Source of the DNA: Photobacterium iliopiscarium
GTDB lineage: Bacteria; Pseudomonadota; Gammaproteobacteria; Enterobacterales; Vibrionaceae
Direction of reading: 5' to 3'
Assembly (NCBI RefSeq): GCF_003026395.1
Contig: NZ_PYOO01000007.1
Location: forward strand, 62,001 to 126,000
Length of the DNA: 64,000 bases
Part shown: in pieces, positions 24,763-39,780 of the stretch
How the letters are laid out: every line of letters starts with the position of its first letter
Position numbering within the stretch: position 1 is the first letter of the stretch
Made by a program: the position numbers and the translations under genes
Notes under the pieces: generated by a model
Told to the model about the DNA's origin: nothing
Seen by the model: only the letters and a program-made list of their open reading frames with translations
The model's database searches: none

Positions 24763-25770
24763 CTAACTAGGATGTAACTGATGACTCGCTAACTTTCCTT
24801 TACACCAATGCCCACCAATACGTTGTTTGAATGCACACATTTGAGACCATCTACCACTTACATTGGCATAATGTTCCATAAATTGTTCACTGTGCTCAAT
24901 CCAAGCATCTACTGTTATTCCCATTTGTTGTAAAATCTTGGGTTGATTAGGTGCAATAAAACCTTTTTTATCATTTCGAATACACCGACCAGTCCAGTCA
25001 ATCAGCTCAAGGTAATCGGTAAAAACAAAGTTTATACCTACTTTTTTAGCTTGATGTTCTGCGCCAACAAAGGGTAATAATTGAAAACGAGAGGTGTTTG
25101 ATGATGATTGTTGTGTCGATGTTTTCGTTTGATAATGTTCACGAATACGTTGCTGAATAGAGGTAAAATCAGACTGTTCTAGTGACGGTGTAACACCCGC
25201 CCTTATCGGATTTAAATCAACATACATCATGCACGATAATAATGCTTGTTCATCCAGTAGTGCTTGAGACTTAAACCGCCCTTCCCAAAACGCCCCTTTA
25301 CATTGATCTTCTTTATTCGATTTTCGCGCTATTTCTTCATTAAGACAGCGCATAAACCAGCTAATACTACCTAATCGTTGTTGCCATTCAGCCACTAAAT
25401 TTGATAATGCTTGTTGTTTATCTGCGGCTATTTGACCCTCTTTTAAAAAATCGACCGCGATAGGATGGCCGCTAAATAACTGTAACCAACGTGATATCAC
25501 CGCTTCAGGGGTTAGCTTTTGCTGCTGTTCTATGTCTATTTTTAGCACTAAATGATAATGATTACTCATCACCGCATAAGCACACACATCAATACAAAAT
25601 ACAGCGGCTAATTGTTTGATTTTATTTACTATCCAACCACGACGATGTTGATAGTTTTTGCCATTATACGGATCATCCCCACACAGGTACGCACGGCGTA
25701 CACAGCGATTAATTACATGATAAAAAGGCGTAATTTGAGGCTCTATCAATTTTCGTCTTGAGATTGTCAT
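24763..25770 (-). CDS. Y1 (HUH) transposase, REP-associated (RAYT) type
   Basis: Transposase of about 335 residues from the ATG at 25770 (preceded by GGTGGA; an earlier ATG at 25782 is possible). The HUH motif is HYH in SNHYHLVLK. KGAFWEGRFKSQALLDEQALLSCMMYVDLNPIRA is typical of the Y1 transposases called RAYTs, which are related to IS200/IS605. The C-terminal third (after about residue 220) is a family-specific extension. Such proteins are usually single copy and linked to short palindromic repeats; here a partial copy follows in tandem. The gene looks intact. Confidence 0.85.
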   Translation of the reverse strand: MTISRRKLIEPQITPFYHVINRCVRRAYLCGDDPYNGKNYQHRRGWIVNKIKQLAAVFCIDVCAYAVMSNHYHLVLKIDIEQQQKLTPEAVISRWLQLFSGHPIAVDFLKEGQIAADKQQALSNLVAEWQQRLGSISWFMRCLNEEIARKSNKEDQCKGAFWEGRFKSQALLDEQALLSCMMYVDLNPIRAGVTPSLEQSDFTSIQQRIREHYQTKTSTQQSSSNTSRFQLLPFVGAEHQAKKVGINFVFTDYLELIDWTGRCIRNDKKGFIAPNQPKILQQMGITVDAWIEHSEQFMEHYANVSGRWSQMCAFKQRIGGHWCKGKLASHQLHPS

Positions 25771-25852
25771 TCGTTCCACCATAAGCAACTTGAAGCTTAA
25801 GTGTAGTTACTTATAATTGATACGCAATGTTATGGCTGTCCATTATTCTTTA
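25199..25852. repeat. 654-bp tandem duplication, copy 1
   Basis: This segment covers the 5' two-thirds of the intact transposase gene and its upstream flank. It is repeated immediately at 25853-26506 with an offset of exactly 654 bases. The coding parts differ at scattered positions, while the roughly 60-base upstream flank is identical by eye. Confidence 0.85.
25831..25842. repeat. Right 12-bp inverted repeat, inner copy
   Basis: TATGGCTGTCCA, the inverted partner of the repeat at 24562-24573, within the flank upstream of the intact transposase. Confidence 0.6.
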
Positions 25853-26424
25853 GCCCTTATCGGGTTTAAATCCACATACATCATGCACGATAATAATGCT
25901 TGTTCATCAAGTAATGCTTGAGACTTAAAACGTCCTTCCCAAAACGCCCCTTTACATTGATCTTCTTTATTAGATTTTCGTGCTATTTCTTCATTAAGAC
26001 AGCGCATAAACCAGCTAATACTGCCTAATCGTTGCTGCCATTCAGCCACTAATGTTGATAGCGCTTGTTGTTTATCTGCGGCTATTTGACCCTCTTTTAA
26101 AAAATCGACCGCGATAGGATGACCACTAAATAACTGTAACCAACGTGATATTACTTCTTCTGGGGTTAACTTTTGTTGCTGCTCTATATCTATTTTTAGC
26201 ACTAAATGATAATGGTTACTCATCACGGCATAAGCACACACATCAATACAAAATACAGAAGCTAATTGTTTGATTCTATTTACTATCCAACCACGACGAT
26301 GTTGATAGTTTTTGCCATTATACGGATCATCGCCACACAAATAGGCACGACGTACACAGCGATTAATTACATGATAAAAAGGCGTTATTTGAGGCTCTAT
26401 CAATTTTCGTCTTGAGATTGTCAT
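25843..26424 (-). pseudogene. Truncated second copy of the RAYT-type transposase
   Basis: The protein is nearly identical to the first about 190 residues of the neighbouring transposase, including the HYH motif and the FWEGRFKSQ block. It then ends abruptly after DLNPIR with three unrelated residues, because the tandem junction replaces the C-terminal part. It should be inactive for want of the C-terminal region. Scattered silent and a few replacement differences (for example AAV versus ASV, EAV versus EEV) show that the two copies have drifted or came from different sources. Confidence 0.85.
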
Positions 26425-26506
26425 TCGTTCCACCATAAGCAACTTGAAGCTTAAGTGTAGTTACTTATAATTGATACGCAATGTTATGGCTGTCCATTAT
26501 TCTTTT
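25853..26506. repeat. 654-bp tandem duplication, copy 2
   Basis: Second copy, adjoining copy 1 without a gap. Its left border falls in the codons for NPIR, and its right border is the end of the shared upstream flank (CCATTATTCTTT). Confidence 0.85.
26485..26496. repeat. Right 12-bp inverted repeat, outer copy
   Basis: TATGGCTGTCCA again, 654 bases from the inner copy, at the end of the duplicated unit. Confidence 0.6.
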
Positions 26507-26644
26507 ATTCTTTTTGTAGGGAATGACGGGGGTTGGCTTACATATCGCGGCAGATAATTATAGTGACGAATAAGTGATTTATAGCCACGTAAATAATACA
26601 AGCCACCCTCGCCACTACCCTGCTTTTCATATTACAAACAGCAA

Positions 26645-27004
<360 letters not shown>

Positions 27005-27045
27005 TTAAGTTTATTGTTAATAGTGATATATACACACAATATGTT

Positions 27046-27063
27046 AATGTTAACGTTTACATT
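27046..27063. promoter_or_regulatory. LacI/GalR-type operator upstream of galR
   Basis: AATGTTAACGTTTACATT is an 18-bp near-palindrome centred on CG, the form of GalR-family operators. Its position between ygjH and galR suggests autoregulation. Confidence 0.6.
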
Positions 27064-27181
27064 ACCAATTAAATATTGATTTACAAAGAGTATCATTTCG
27101 AATTAGTTAGCTATATCACACAGTTAAATTGCGTTATTTACACAACCGTAGTTTAATAGCTTTAACAGTAAAGAGGTGATC

Positions 27182-28210
27182 ATGGCAACAATCAAAGATG
27201 TGGCGAAACTCGCCGAAGTATCTGTCGCAACCGTATCAAGGGTGATCAATAAATCCCCCAAAGCAAGTAAAGCAGCGATTACCGCAGTAACACAAGCAAT
27301 GAAAACACTAGGCTACCGTCCCAATGCCAATGCTCGAGCATTAGTCAGCCAATCAACCAATACTATTGGGGTGTTAGTGGGTGATGTTTCTGATCCTTTC
27401 TTTGGCGCGATGATCAAATCGATCGACAATATCGCTCGCCAACACAATAAGCATTTATTGATCGGTAATGGCTACCATAATGCTGACAGTGAGCGTGATG
27501 TTATTGAGCTATTGATCAATAGCCGCTGTGATACGTTAATTATTCACAGTAAGAGTTTATCTAATGATGAATTAATCGCTTATGCACAAGAAGTACCGGG
27601 GATGGTGCTCATTAACCGCCTTATTCCTGAGATCGCTGATCGTTGTATTGCGCTTGATAACCATCGAGGATCATATCTAGCGACAGAGCTATTAATTAAG
27701 CATGGCCACCAGCATATTGGCTATATTTGTTCTAATCATGATATTGAAGATACCACTCAGCGTAAGCAAGGTTATCTAGACGCGTTACAAGCACATCAGC
27801 TAACTGCACCACAAAGCTATATTGAATATGGCACGCCAGATGAAGATGGTGGTGAAGTTGCAATGACTAACCTACTCGCTAAAAATCAACCAATAACAGC
27901 GATTGCAGCTTATAACGATTATATGGCGGCGGGATGTTTATCGGTACTTGAAGGTAATGGTTTAACGGTGCCAAATCAAATGTCTTTAATTGGGTTTGAT
28001 GATGGATTAATTGCTAAATATCTGCATCCTAAGCTGACGACGGTGCGTTACCCCATTCAGATCATGGCAGAACAAGCGACACAATTGGCTTTTCAATTAG
28101 CAACGGCAGCTAAACAACCAATACTCGATACCACTCAACCTGATTCAAGTATCACACATATGTTTGTGCCAACCTTGGTTAAACGTTTATCAGTAATGAC
28201 TCCTCAGTAG
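27182..28210 (+). CDS. galR: Galactose repressor GalR/GalS-type (LacI family)
   Basis: LacI-family regulator of 342 residues. The ATG at 27182 follows AAGAGGTG. The N-terminal helix-turn-helix and hinge are MATIKDVAKLAEVSVATVSRVI and YRPNANARAL. The periplasmic-binding-like core has GVLVGDVSDPFFGAMIKSID, LLIGNGYHN and PGMVLINR, shared with E. coli GalR and GalS. It mixes features of both paralogues, so the choice of galR is conventional. The galTKM operon three genes away has a matching operator, so galactose induction of galTKM through this protein is likely. Confidence 0.9.
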   Translation: MATIKDVAKLAEVSVATVSRVINKSPKASKAAITAVTQAMKTLGYRPNANARALVSQSTNTIGVLVGDVSDPFFGAMIKSIDNIARQHNKHLLIGNGYHNADSERDVIELLINSRCDTLIIHSKSLSNDELIAYAQEVPGMVLINRLIPEIADRCIALDNHRGSYLATELLIKHGHQHIGYICSNHDIEDTTQRKQGYLDALQAHQLTAPQSYIEYGTPDEDGGEVAMTNLLAKNQPITAIAAYNDYMAAGCLSVLEGNGLTVPNQMSLIGFDDGLIAKYLHPKLTTVRYPIQIMAEQATQLAFQLATAAKQPILDTTQPDSSITHMFVPTLVKRLSVMTPQ

Positions 28211-28247
28211 TTTACTCTCTGGTTTTATTTCTATATCTCAGCTATAC

Positions 28248-28280
28248 AATCACACAAGTGACAGTGTCACTTGTGTGATT
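28248..28280. terminator. 33-bp perfect palindrome between galR and ychN
   Basis: Two 16-base arms (starting AATCACACAAGTGACA) surround a single central G. It lies between convergent genes and probably serves as a bidirectional terminator hairpin, although neither side has a strong T-run. It would also suit a dimeric DNA-binding protein. Confidence 0.6.
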
Positions 28281-28299
28281 AATATTTAATACTACTACT

Positions 28300-28656
28300 T
28301 TAGAACGTAAACACTTTATCGGCGGCAAGCGTCCATTCTGCTAAATCATCCAATGTTGCAATTACAACATCTTCAATTAAAGGCAACGCAGTTAATCCAC
28401 GTGCAGCACAACAAGTTTTACACAGCTTAACTTCACCACCTTGCGCTAAAACAATCTCAACCATTTGTTGAATATCATAGCCTTCTGTTGGCGCTTGTTT
28501 TGCAAGTGCGCACGTTACCGCATCAGACATTAAAAAAACGTTCACGGCAACAGGCTCAGCATCTTGTTCATTCAGTTTTATGGCTAAACGTAGTGCGTTA
28601 AATGGACGCTCAGATCCATAAGGAGCATCATTAATTATTATCAGTATGGTTTGCAT
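28300..28656 (-). CDS. ychN: DsrE/F-like protein YchN
   Basis: A 118-residue DsrE-fold protein matching E. coli YchN: start MQTILIIINDAPYGSERPFNALRLA, then VFLMSDAVTCAL, EGYDIQQMVEI, KLCKTCCAARGL and the C-terminal EWTLAADKVFTF. The ATG at 28656 is preceded by AGGA; a longer frame is probably not used. The two cysteines in LCKTC are conserved in the family and suggest sulfur handling, but the function is not established. YchN forms hexamers in E. coli. Confidence 0.92.
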   Translation of the reverse strand: MQTILIIINDAPYGSERPFNALRLAIKLNEQDAEPVAVNVFLMSDAVTCALAKQAPTEGYDIQQMVEIVLAQGGEVKLCKTCCAARGLTALPLIEDVVIATLDDLAEWTLAADKVFTF

Positions 28657-28890
28657 TATTTTCCTATCTCTATCTGATTTTTCGACTTCTGTTTTACCAT
28701 GAAACACATCGCCAGTAGTCATTTATGAATGTAAACCGCACCTAATGTCTATTTTTTATTCTCTAACCGTATTTTTTATAATTTTAAACTTTTAACTACT
28801 GCAATAATTTGGCACATTAACGCCCTTAACGAGTAATTGTATGTTAAATGCAGTTGCCATAACCTAATCGTCATTTACAGAGAGCATTTA

Positions 28891-29409
28891 ATGAGCCATC
28901 GCCTTCAACTAACGTCTGCCCCATCAGTGCTGTTTTTGTTTGGTTTATCGGGTGCTGGAAAGTCATTTGTCGGTGACGTCATTGGGGCACATCATGACTG
29001 GTTTGTTTATCATGCTGATGATGATCTTACTGATGAAATGCGTCAGATTATTGCCGCGAAACAGCCTTTTACTGAAGCAATGCGTGACCAATTTTTCTGC
29101 CGCATTGTTGATAAAATTAATGACTACCGTAGCCTCTATCCACGTCTCGTGATCACCCAAGGGGCATACAAAAAAAAGCATCGTGATTATATTCGCCAGT
29201 CTGTTGATAATATCGATATGATTTATGTAACAACGTCAGATAAGTTAATTCACCAACGCTTAGAATACCGTACTAATGGTATTTCTAATGCCAGTGCCGA
29301 AGCAATTAAACATATCTTTGAAATACCTGATGAGAGTGTGAAGAAATTACACAACGTTGACGGTAAAGATGAAATTATTCAGCAACTGAATGCTTTTTAT
29401 AATAACTAA
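28891..29409 (+). CDS. P-loop kinase-like protein (AAA/gluconate-kinase-like fold)
   Basis: A 172-residue nucleotide-binding protein. The N-terminal Walker A is GLSGAGKS (near residue 19) and is followed by a pattern of small-molecule kinases, HADDDLTDEMR (candidate substrate-binding acidic cluster) and LVITQGAYKKKHRDYIR, where shikimate and gluconate kinases bind phosphate. I cannot name a substrate. The ATG at 28891 is chosen because it follows a purine-rich AGAGAG and matches the start of the conserved fold. It lies between ychN and the gal operon; sugar kinase activity in this setting is possible but unproven. Confidence 0.75.
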   Translation: MSHRLQLTSAPSVLFLFGLSGAGKSFVGDVIGAHHDWFVYHADDDLTDEMRQIIAAKQPFTEAMRDQFFCRIVDKINDYRSLYPRLVITQGAYKKKHRDYIRQSVDNIDMIYVTTSDKLIHQRLEYRTNGISNASAEAIKHIFEIPDESVKKLHNVDGKDEIIQQLNAFYNN

Positions 29410-29421
29410 GCACCAATAAAA

Positions 29422-29445
29422 AACCCACAACGTTAAGGTTGTGGG
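29422..29445 (-). terminator. Terminator of the galTKM operon
   Basis: ACCCACAAC / GTTGTGGGT stem with a 6-nt loop. On the minus strand it is followed by six T residues, so it ends galM transcription. It also lies just after the plus-strand kinase-like gene. Confidence 0.88.
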
Positions 29446-29464
29446 TCTCTGTCATTATTAAGCG

Positions 29465-30553
29465 CTATCGGAATCGATAACAGGTCAAATGATGATAATG
29501 CTCACTGGGGAGTAATATCGAATCATTGTCCGGCCATTCAGGGTGATTTGGTGAATCAGGCAAAAACTGAGTTTCTAAAGCAAAACCACTGTAATTTTTA
29601 TACTCGCCACCAATACGATTAGGGCTGCCTGCCAAAAAATTCCCTGTGTACAATTGTATTGCCGGTTTAGTGGTTAACACATCCATCGTTAATGAATGGT
29701 CAGCCGCGACTATCGTTGCACAAGCTGTTGTGGCTCGACGTACATCAGATCGTAATACAAACGAATGATCATACCCTTGCGCTTGTTGTTGATCACTATC
29801 CGCTAACCAATCTTGATTTATCAATTTTTGCTCGCGAAAATCAAAACTTGTTGCCTCAACCGTCTTAAATTCACCCAGCGGGATCCCGCTCGAATCGGTC
29901 GGTAAATAATGATCAGCGTTGATCATTAACTGATGTGATAAACAATCTTTGCCGCTATCAGCCCCTAGCAGATTAAAATAACCATGATTAGTAAGGTTAA
30001 CCACAGTTGGCTTATCTGTTTCTGCACTGTACCGAATAGATAACTCGTTATTTTCAGTCAGAGTATAAGTAACGATTACCTGCAAATTCCCCGGAAAGCC
30101 CATATCACCATCAGCGGATAATAAACTAAATTGCGCTTCGGTCGCATTCACTTGCTGCATTTGCCAACGACGATGATTAAAACCACTTTCGCCACCATGC
30201 AAACAATTACCCTTTTGATTGATTGATAATTGGTAATCTTCACCGTCTAAGCTAAATTTACCAGCTGCAATACGATTAGCATAACGCCCAACGGTTGCAC
30301 CTAAATAAGCTTGCTGCTGATAAAAATCGTTCAGGGTACTTACCCCTAGCAACACTTCTCGGTATTGGGTTTGATGATCCACGGTTACAGGCACACAACA
30401 GCTAAGCCATGTGGCACCAATATCCATTAGCGTAACCGACATACCCTGTTGATTAACAAGCGTAATCAATTTAGCGGGTAAACCATCGGCAGCCATATCC
30501 ACAGTCATAGATTGGTGTAACGCAATCGCATGTTGAGGTAAGTGAGTTAACAT
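29465..30553 (-). CDS. galM: Aldose 1-epimerase (galactose mutarotase) GalM
   Basis: A 362-residue mutarotase, slightly longer than the E. coli enzyme (346). Motifs include the substrate-binding NRIAAGKFSLDG, the HGG block (CLHGGESGF), the catalytic histidine region TNHGYFNLLG and the glutamate-bearing GFALETQFLPDSPNHPEWP near the C-terminus. It interconverts beta- and alpha-galactose so that GalK can act. It is the last gene of galTKM, starting 16 bases after galK. Confidence 0.93.
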   Translation of the reverse strand: MLTHLPQHAIALHQSMTVDMAADGLPAKLITLVNQQGMSVTLMDIGATWLSCCVPVTVDHQTQYREVLLGVSTLNDFYQQQAYLGATVGRYANRIAAGKFSLDGEDYQLSINQKGNCLHGGESGFNHRRWQMQQVNATEAQFSLLSADGDMGFPGNLQVIVTYTLTENNELSIRYSAETDKPTVVNLTNHGYFNLLGADSGKDCLSHQLMINADHYLPTDSSGIPLGEFKTVEATSFDFREQKLINQDWLADSDQQQAQGYDHSFVLRSDVRRATTACATIVAADHSLTMDVLTTKPAIQLYTGNFLAGSPNRIGGEYKNYSGFALETQFLPDSPNHPEWPDNDSILLPSEHYHHLTCYRFR

Positions 30554-30569
30554 ATTCAGTCGCCTTAAA

Positions 30570-31760
30570 TTATGCTATTGCTAAGTTTTGTTCACTGATA
30601 ACACCAGCGCCCGTCATTGCTTTACAGACATAAATAGTGGCTTGTAAGCCTGTTGCTACCTGATATTTCGCATTCACTTCAGCGGTAATGGCATCAACAA
30701 ATGTTGGTGGTACCAGTGCCACAATACATCCCCCAAAACCACCGCCAGTCATTCGCACACCGCCTTGATCACCAATAACGCCTTTCACCATATCAACCAG
30801 CGTATCGATCTCAGACACTGTAATGTCAAAATCATCGCGCATTGATGCATGTGACTCAGCCATCAACTCGGCCAATAACGTCATATTGCCATTACTTAAC
30901 GCGATTGCAGCTTGTTCAGTTCGCATATTTTCAGTGATCACATGACGTGCACGTTTAGCAACCATAGGATCAAGCTCTGTTTCATGCGCGATAAACGTCG
31001 CTAATGTCACATCACGCAAGGCTGGCACACCAAAGAAAGCAGCAGCTTGTTCACACTGTGCACGACGCGTGTTGTATTCACTATCGACTAAACCACGTTT
31101 CTTATTAGAGTTAATGATCACCACCGCCATATCTTCAGGCATAGCAACAGCCGTTGTCTCTAATGAGCGACAATCAATTAATAGTGCGTGGTTTTGCTCA
31201 CCTTCCGCTGAAATTAATTGATCCATAATGCCGCAGTTACAACCAACAAACTGGTTTTCCGCTTGTTGACCATTCAGTGCAATTTCTTGCTGACTAATAG
31301 TAAGATCAAATAATGTTTTAAATGTTTGACCAATGACGACTTCAAGCGCTGCTGATGAACTTAAACCTGCACCTTGTGGAACATTGCCACTAATAACAAT
31401 ATCGGCGCCACCAAGAACATAGCCTCGCTCAAGTAAATATTTAATCACACCACGAACATAGTTTACCCACATGCATTGCTGATCAAATTCTAACGGCTGA
31501 GTAATATCAAACTCGCTTATTTCATTATTATAATCAACCGCAACCACGCGCACGATATTATCGTCACGACGTGCAGCAGCGACGATTGCTTGGTAATCAA
31601 TCGCACAAGGAAGCACAAAGCCATCATTATAATCTGTATGCTCACCAATAAGATTTACACGCCCAGGAGCTTGAATAATATGGCTGGCGACATAGCCGAA
31701 TACTGATGAAAAAACAGCTGATACATTATCAATAAGGTGTTGAGTACGATTTGTTGTCAT
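30570..31760 (-). CDS. galK: Galactokinase GalK
   Basis: A GHMP-family sugar kinase of 396 residues. The galactokinase signature [19 protein letters not shown] is near the N-terminus, the ATP-binding loop [14 protein letters not shown] follows in the middle, and [14 protein letters not shown] lies near the C-terminus. It phosphorylates alpha-D-galactose to galactose 1-phosphate. It lies between galT (63-base gap) and galM. E. coli GalK is 382 residues; the extra length is mainly at the ends. Confidence 0.95.
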   Translation of the reverse strand: MTTNRTQHLIDNVSAVFSSVFGYVASHIIQAPGRVNLIGEHTDYNDGFVLPCAIDYQAIVAAARRDDNIVRVVAVDYNNEISEFDITQPLEFDQQCMWVNYVRGVIKYLLERGYVLGGADIVISGNVPQGAGLSSSAALEVVIGQTFKTLFDLTISQQEIALNGQQAENQFVGCNCGIMDQLISAEGEQNHALLIDCRSLETTAVAMPEDMAVVIINSNKKRGLVDSEYNTRRAQCEQAAAFFGVPALRDVTLATFIAHETELDPMVAKRARHVITENMRTEQAAIALSNGNMTLLAELMAESHASMRDDFDITVSEIDTLVDMVKGVIGDQGGVRMTGGGFGGCIVALVPPTFVDAITAEVNAKYQVATGLQATIYVCKAMTGAGVISEQNLAIA

Positions 31761-31823
31761 TATTTTTACCTACTATTACCAAAGATGATCAAGAAACATA
31801 TTTTTATTCGTGCCATTCAGCAC

Positions 31824-32885
31824 TTAATCTAAATAGTGCACATCACTCACAGCACATAACTTTTCAGCCGCTTGTTCTGCGGTTAAATCACGTTGACTTT
31901 CCGCTAGCATTTCATAACCCACCATGAATTTTTTCACTGTTGCAGAGCGCAATAATGGCGGATAAAACAAGGCATGAAGCTGCCAATGATCGGTTGAGGT
32001 ATCACTAAAATTGGCATCAGATTCAAAGAAAGGAGCGTAATGCCACCCCATTGAATAAGGGAATGAACATTTAAAGAGATTATCGTAACGGCTGGTTAAT
32101 TTTTTAATCGCTAGCGCTAAATCATCACGCTGGGCTTGAGTTAACTCATCCATACGACGAATGTGTGTTTTGGGTAATAACATGGTTTCAAATGGCCATG
32201 CCGCCCAATAAGGCACCACGGCTAACCAATGTTCAGTGTCAACCACAGTACGAGAACCGTCTTCTAGCTCACTATTAACGTAATCAACTAATAAGTTCGT
32301 GCCATGTTGTGCATAATATTCACGTAACAAAGTATCTTTACGGCTAATTTCATTAGGCAAAAAGCTATTCGCCCAAATTTGACCATGGGGATGTGGTTGT
32401 GAACACCCCATTACTGAGCCTTTATTTTCAAACGCTTGTACCCAAACGTAATCTTTACCTAACTCTTCAATTTGCTCATTCCACGTATCAACCACGTTAC
32501 GAATTGCACCAACAGATAACTGCGGCAGGGTTTTACTGTGGTTAGGTGAAAAACAAATAACACGGCTTAAACCACGAGCGCTTTGGCAACGAAATAAAGG
32601 GTTACTGTTTTCAGGCGCACTTGGCGTATCGGCAGTTAATGCAGCGTGATCATTACTAAAAACATAAGTGCCAGTGTAATCAGGGTTTTTATCGCCAGAT
32701 ACACGGGTATTGGTTGGACATAGAAAACAAGAACCGTCATAAGCAACATTCGATTCCGGTTGTGGCTGTTCATCCGCACCTTGCCACGGACGTTTAGCAC
32801 GGTGTGGTGAAACTAGCACCCATTGCCCTGTTAACGGATTATAACGACGATGAGGATGGTCAATCGGATCAAAACATTCAGACAT
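31824..32885 (-). CDS. galT: Galactose-1-phosphate uridylyltransferase GalT
   Basis: A 353-residue HIT-superfamily enzyme. The active-site HPH ([11 protein letters not shown]) contains the nucleophilic histidine that carries UMP. Zinc-binding cysteines lie in GSCFLCP, and the N-terminal [25 protein letters not shown] and the WHYAPFF stretch are typical. It is the first gene of galTKM, transcribed divergently from ebgR. The UDP-galactose epimerase GalE needed to close the Leloir cycle is not in the window. Confidence 0.95.
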   Translation of the reverse strand: MSECFDPIDHPHRRYNPLTGQWVLVSPHRAKRPWQGADEQPQPESNVAYDGSCFLCPTNTRVSGDKNPDYTGTYVFSNDHAALTADTPSAPENSNPLFRCQSARGLSRVICFSPNHSKTLPQLSVGAIRNVVDTWNEQIEELGKDYVWVQAFENKGSVMGCSQPHPHGQIWANSFLPNEISRKDTLLREYYAQHGTNLLVDYVNSELEDGSRTVVDTEHWLAVVPYWAAWPFETMLLPKTHIRRMDELTQAQRDDLALAIKKLTSRYDNLFKCSFPYSMGWHYAPFFESDANFSDTSTDHWQLHALFYPPLLRSATVKKFMVGYEMLAESQRDLTAEQAAEKLCAVSDVHYLD

Positions 32886-34208
<1,323 letters not shown>

Positions 34209-34229
34209 CATAACCAATTGATAATAAAT

Positions 34230-34260
34230 AAAAAACGACAATTTATTTGTCGTTTTTTTT
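34230..34260 (+). terminator. Terminator of ebgR
   Basis: 12-bp stem AAAAAACGACAA / TTGTCGTTTTTT with a 5-nt loop, running into further T residues. It separates ebgR from ebgA. Confidence 0.9.
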
Positions 34261-34380
34261 GTCGTTTAATTCATAATCTGTTTAAAACACGAGCAAGATC
34301 ACTCAAATAAACACCCATAGGCGTTTTTTTGTCGTCGACCTCACAAAGCAAAAAACAGAATGTGATCGAGTTAATACAAC

Positions 34381-34415
34381 AAAGTTTTACCTGTATTTTT
34401 TAGTAAAACTTTACT
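34381..34415. promoter_or_regulatory. Candidate EbgR operator upstream of ebgA
   Basis: AGTAAAACTTTACT at 34402-34415 is a 14-bp palindrome (6-bp arms). In addition AAAGTTTTAC at 34381 and GTAAAACTTT at 34403 form a 10-bp inverted repeat. They lie 45-75 bases before ebgA. The position suits a LacI-family repressor, but the CG centre common in this family is missing. A CRP half-site TGTGATC lies just upstream near 34362. Confidence 0.5.
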
Positions 34416-34424
34416 TAATAATAA

Positions 34425-37987
<3,563 letters not shown>

Positions 37988-37995
37988 CCACACTT

Positions 37996-38023
37996 AACCG
38001 CCAGTGAATAATAACTGGCGGTT
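37996..38023 (+). terminator. Hairpin between ebgC and ygjI
   Basis: AACCGCCAGT / ACTGGCGGTT, perfect 10-bp stem, 8-nt loop, eight bases after the ebgC stop. The T-run is poor, so partial read-through into ygjI is possible. Confidence 0.65.
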
Positions 38024-38121
38024 ATCTAATAAAAATCGCCAACAGCTAAAACATCAACAAAAATACCAACAAAAGCATAAAAACAATAACCTATGATTTG
38101 GTTTAGTCGCTAAATACATAG

Positions 38122-39591
<1,470 letters not shown>

Positions 39592-39620
39592 CAATTAGAT
39601 ATCAACAACTATCTTTAAAG

Positions 39621-39647
39621 CCTTGAGCCATCTCAAGGTTTTTTTTT
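39621..39647 (+). terminator. Terminator of ygjI
   Basis: CCTTGAG / CTCAAGG stem, 4-nt loop, followed by nine T residues. Confidence 0.92.
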
Positions 39648-39780
39648 ATAAAAATGCCGCCAATTTAACCTTATTCTTACATAAGCGTCACATTTTAATC
39701 TTCACAACTTTACTCATATACATTTAATAGCATATAGTTAAATTATTAAATAAAAAATACGGTACTTAAATAAGGACATT

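Noticed and set aside
24763..26506. The duplicated transposase region as a CRISPR or integron array
   Set aside because: The repeat is one long tandem duplication of coding sequence, without short regularly spaced repeats or an integrase.
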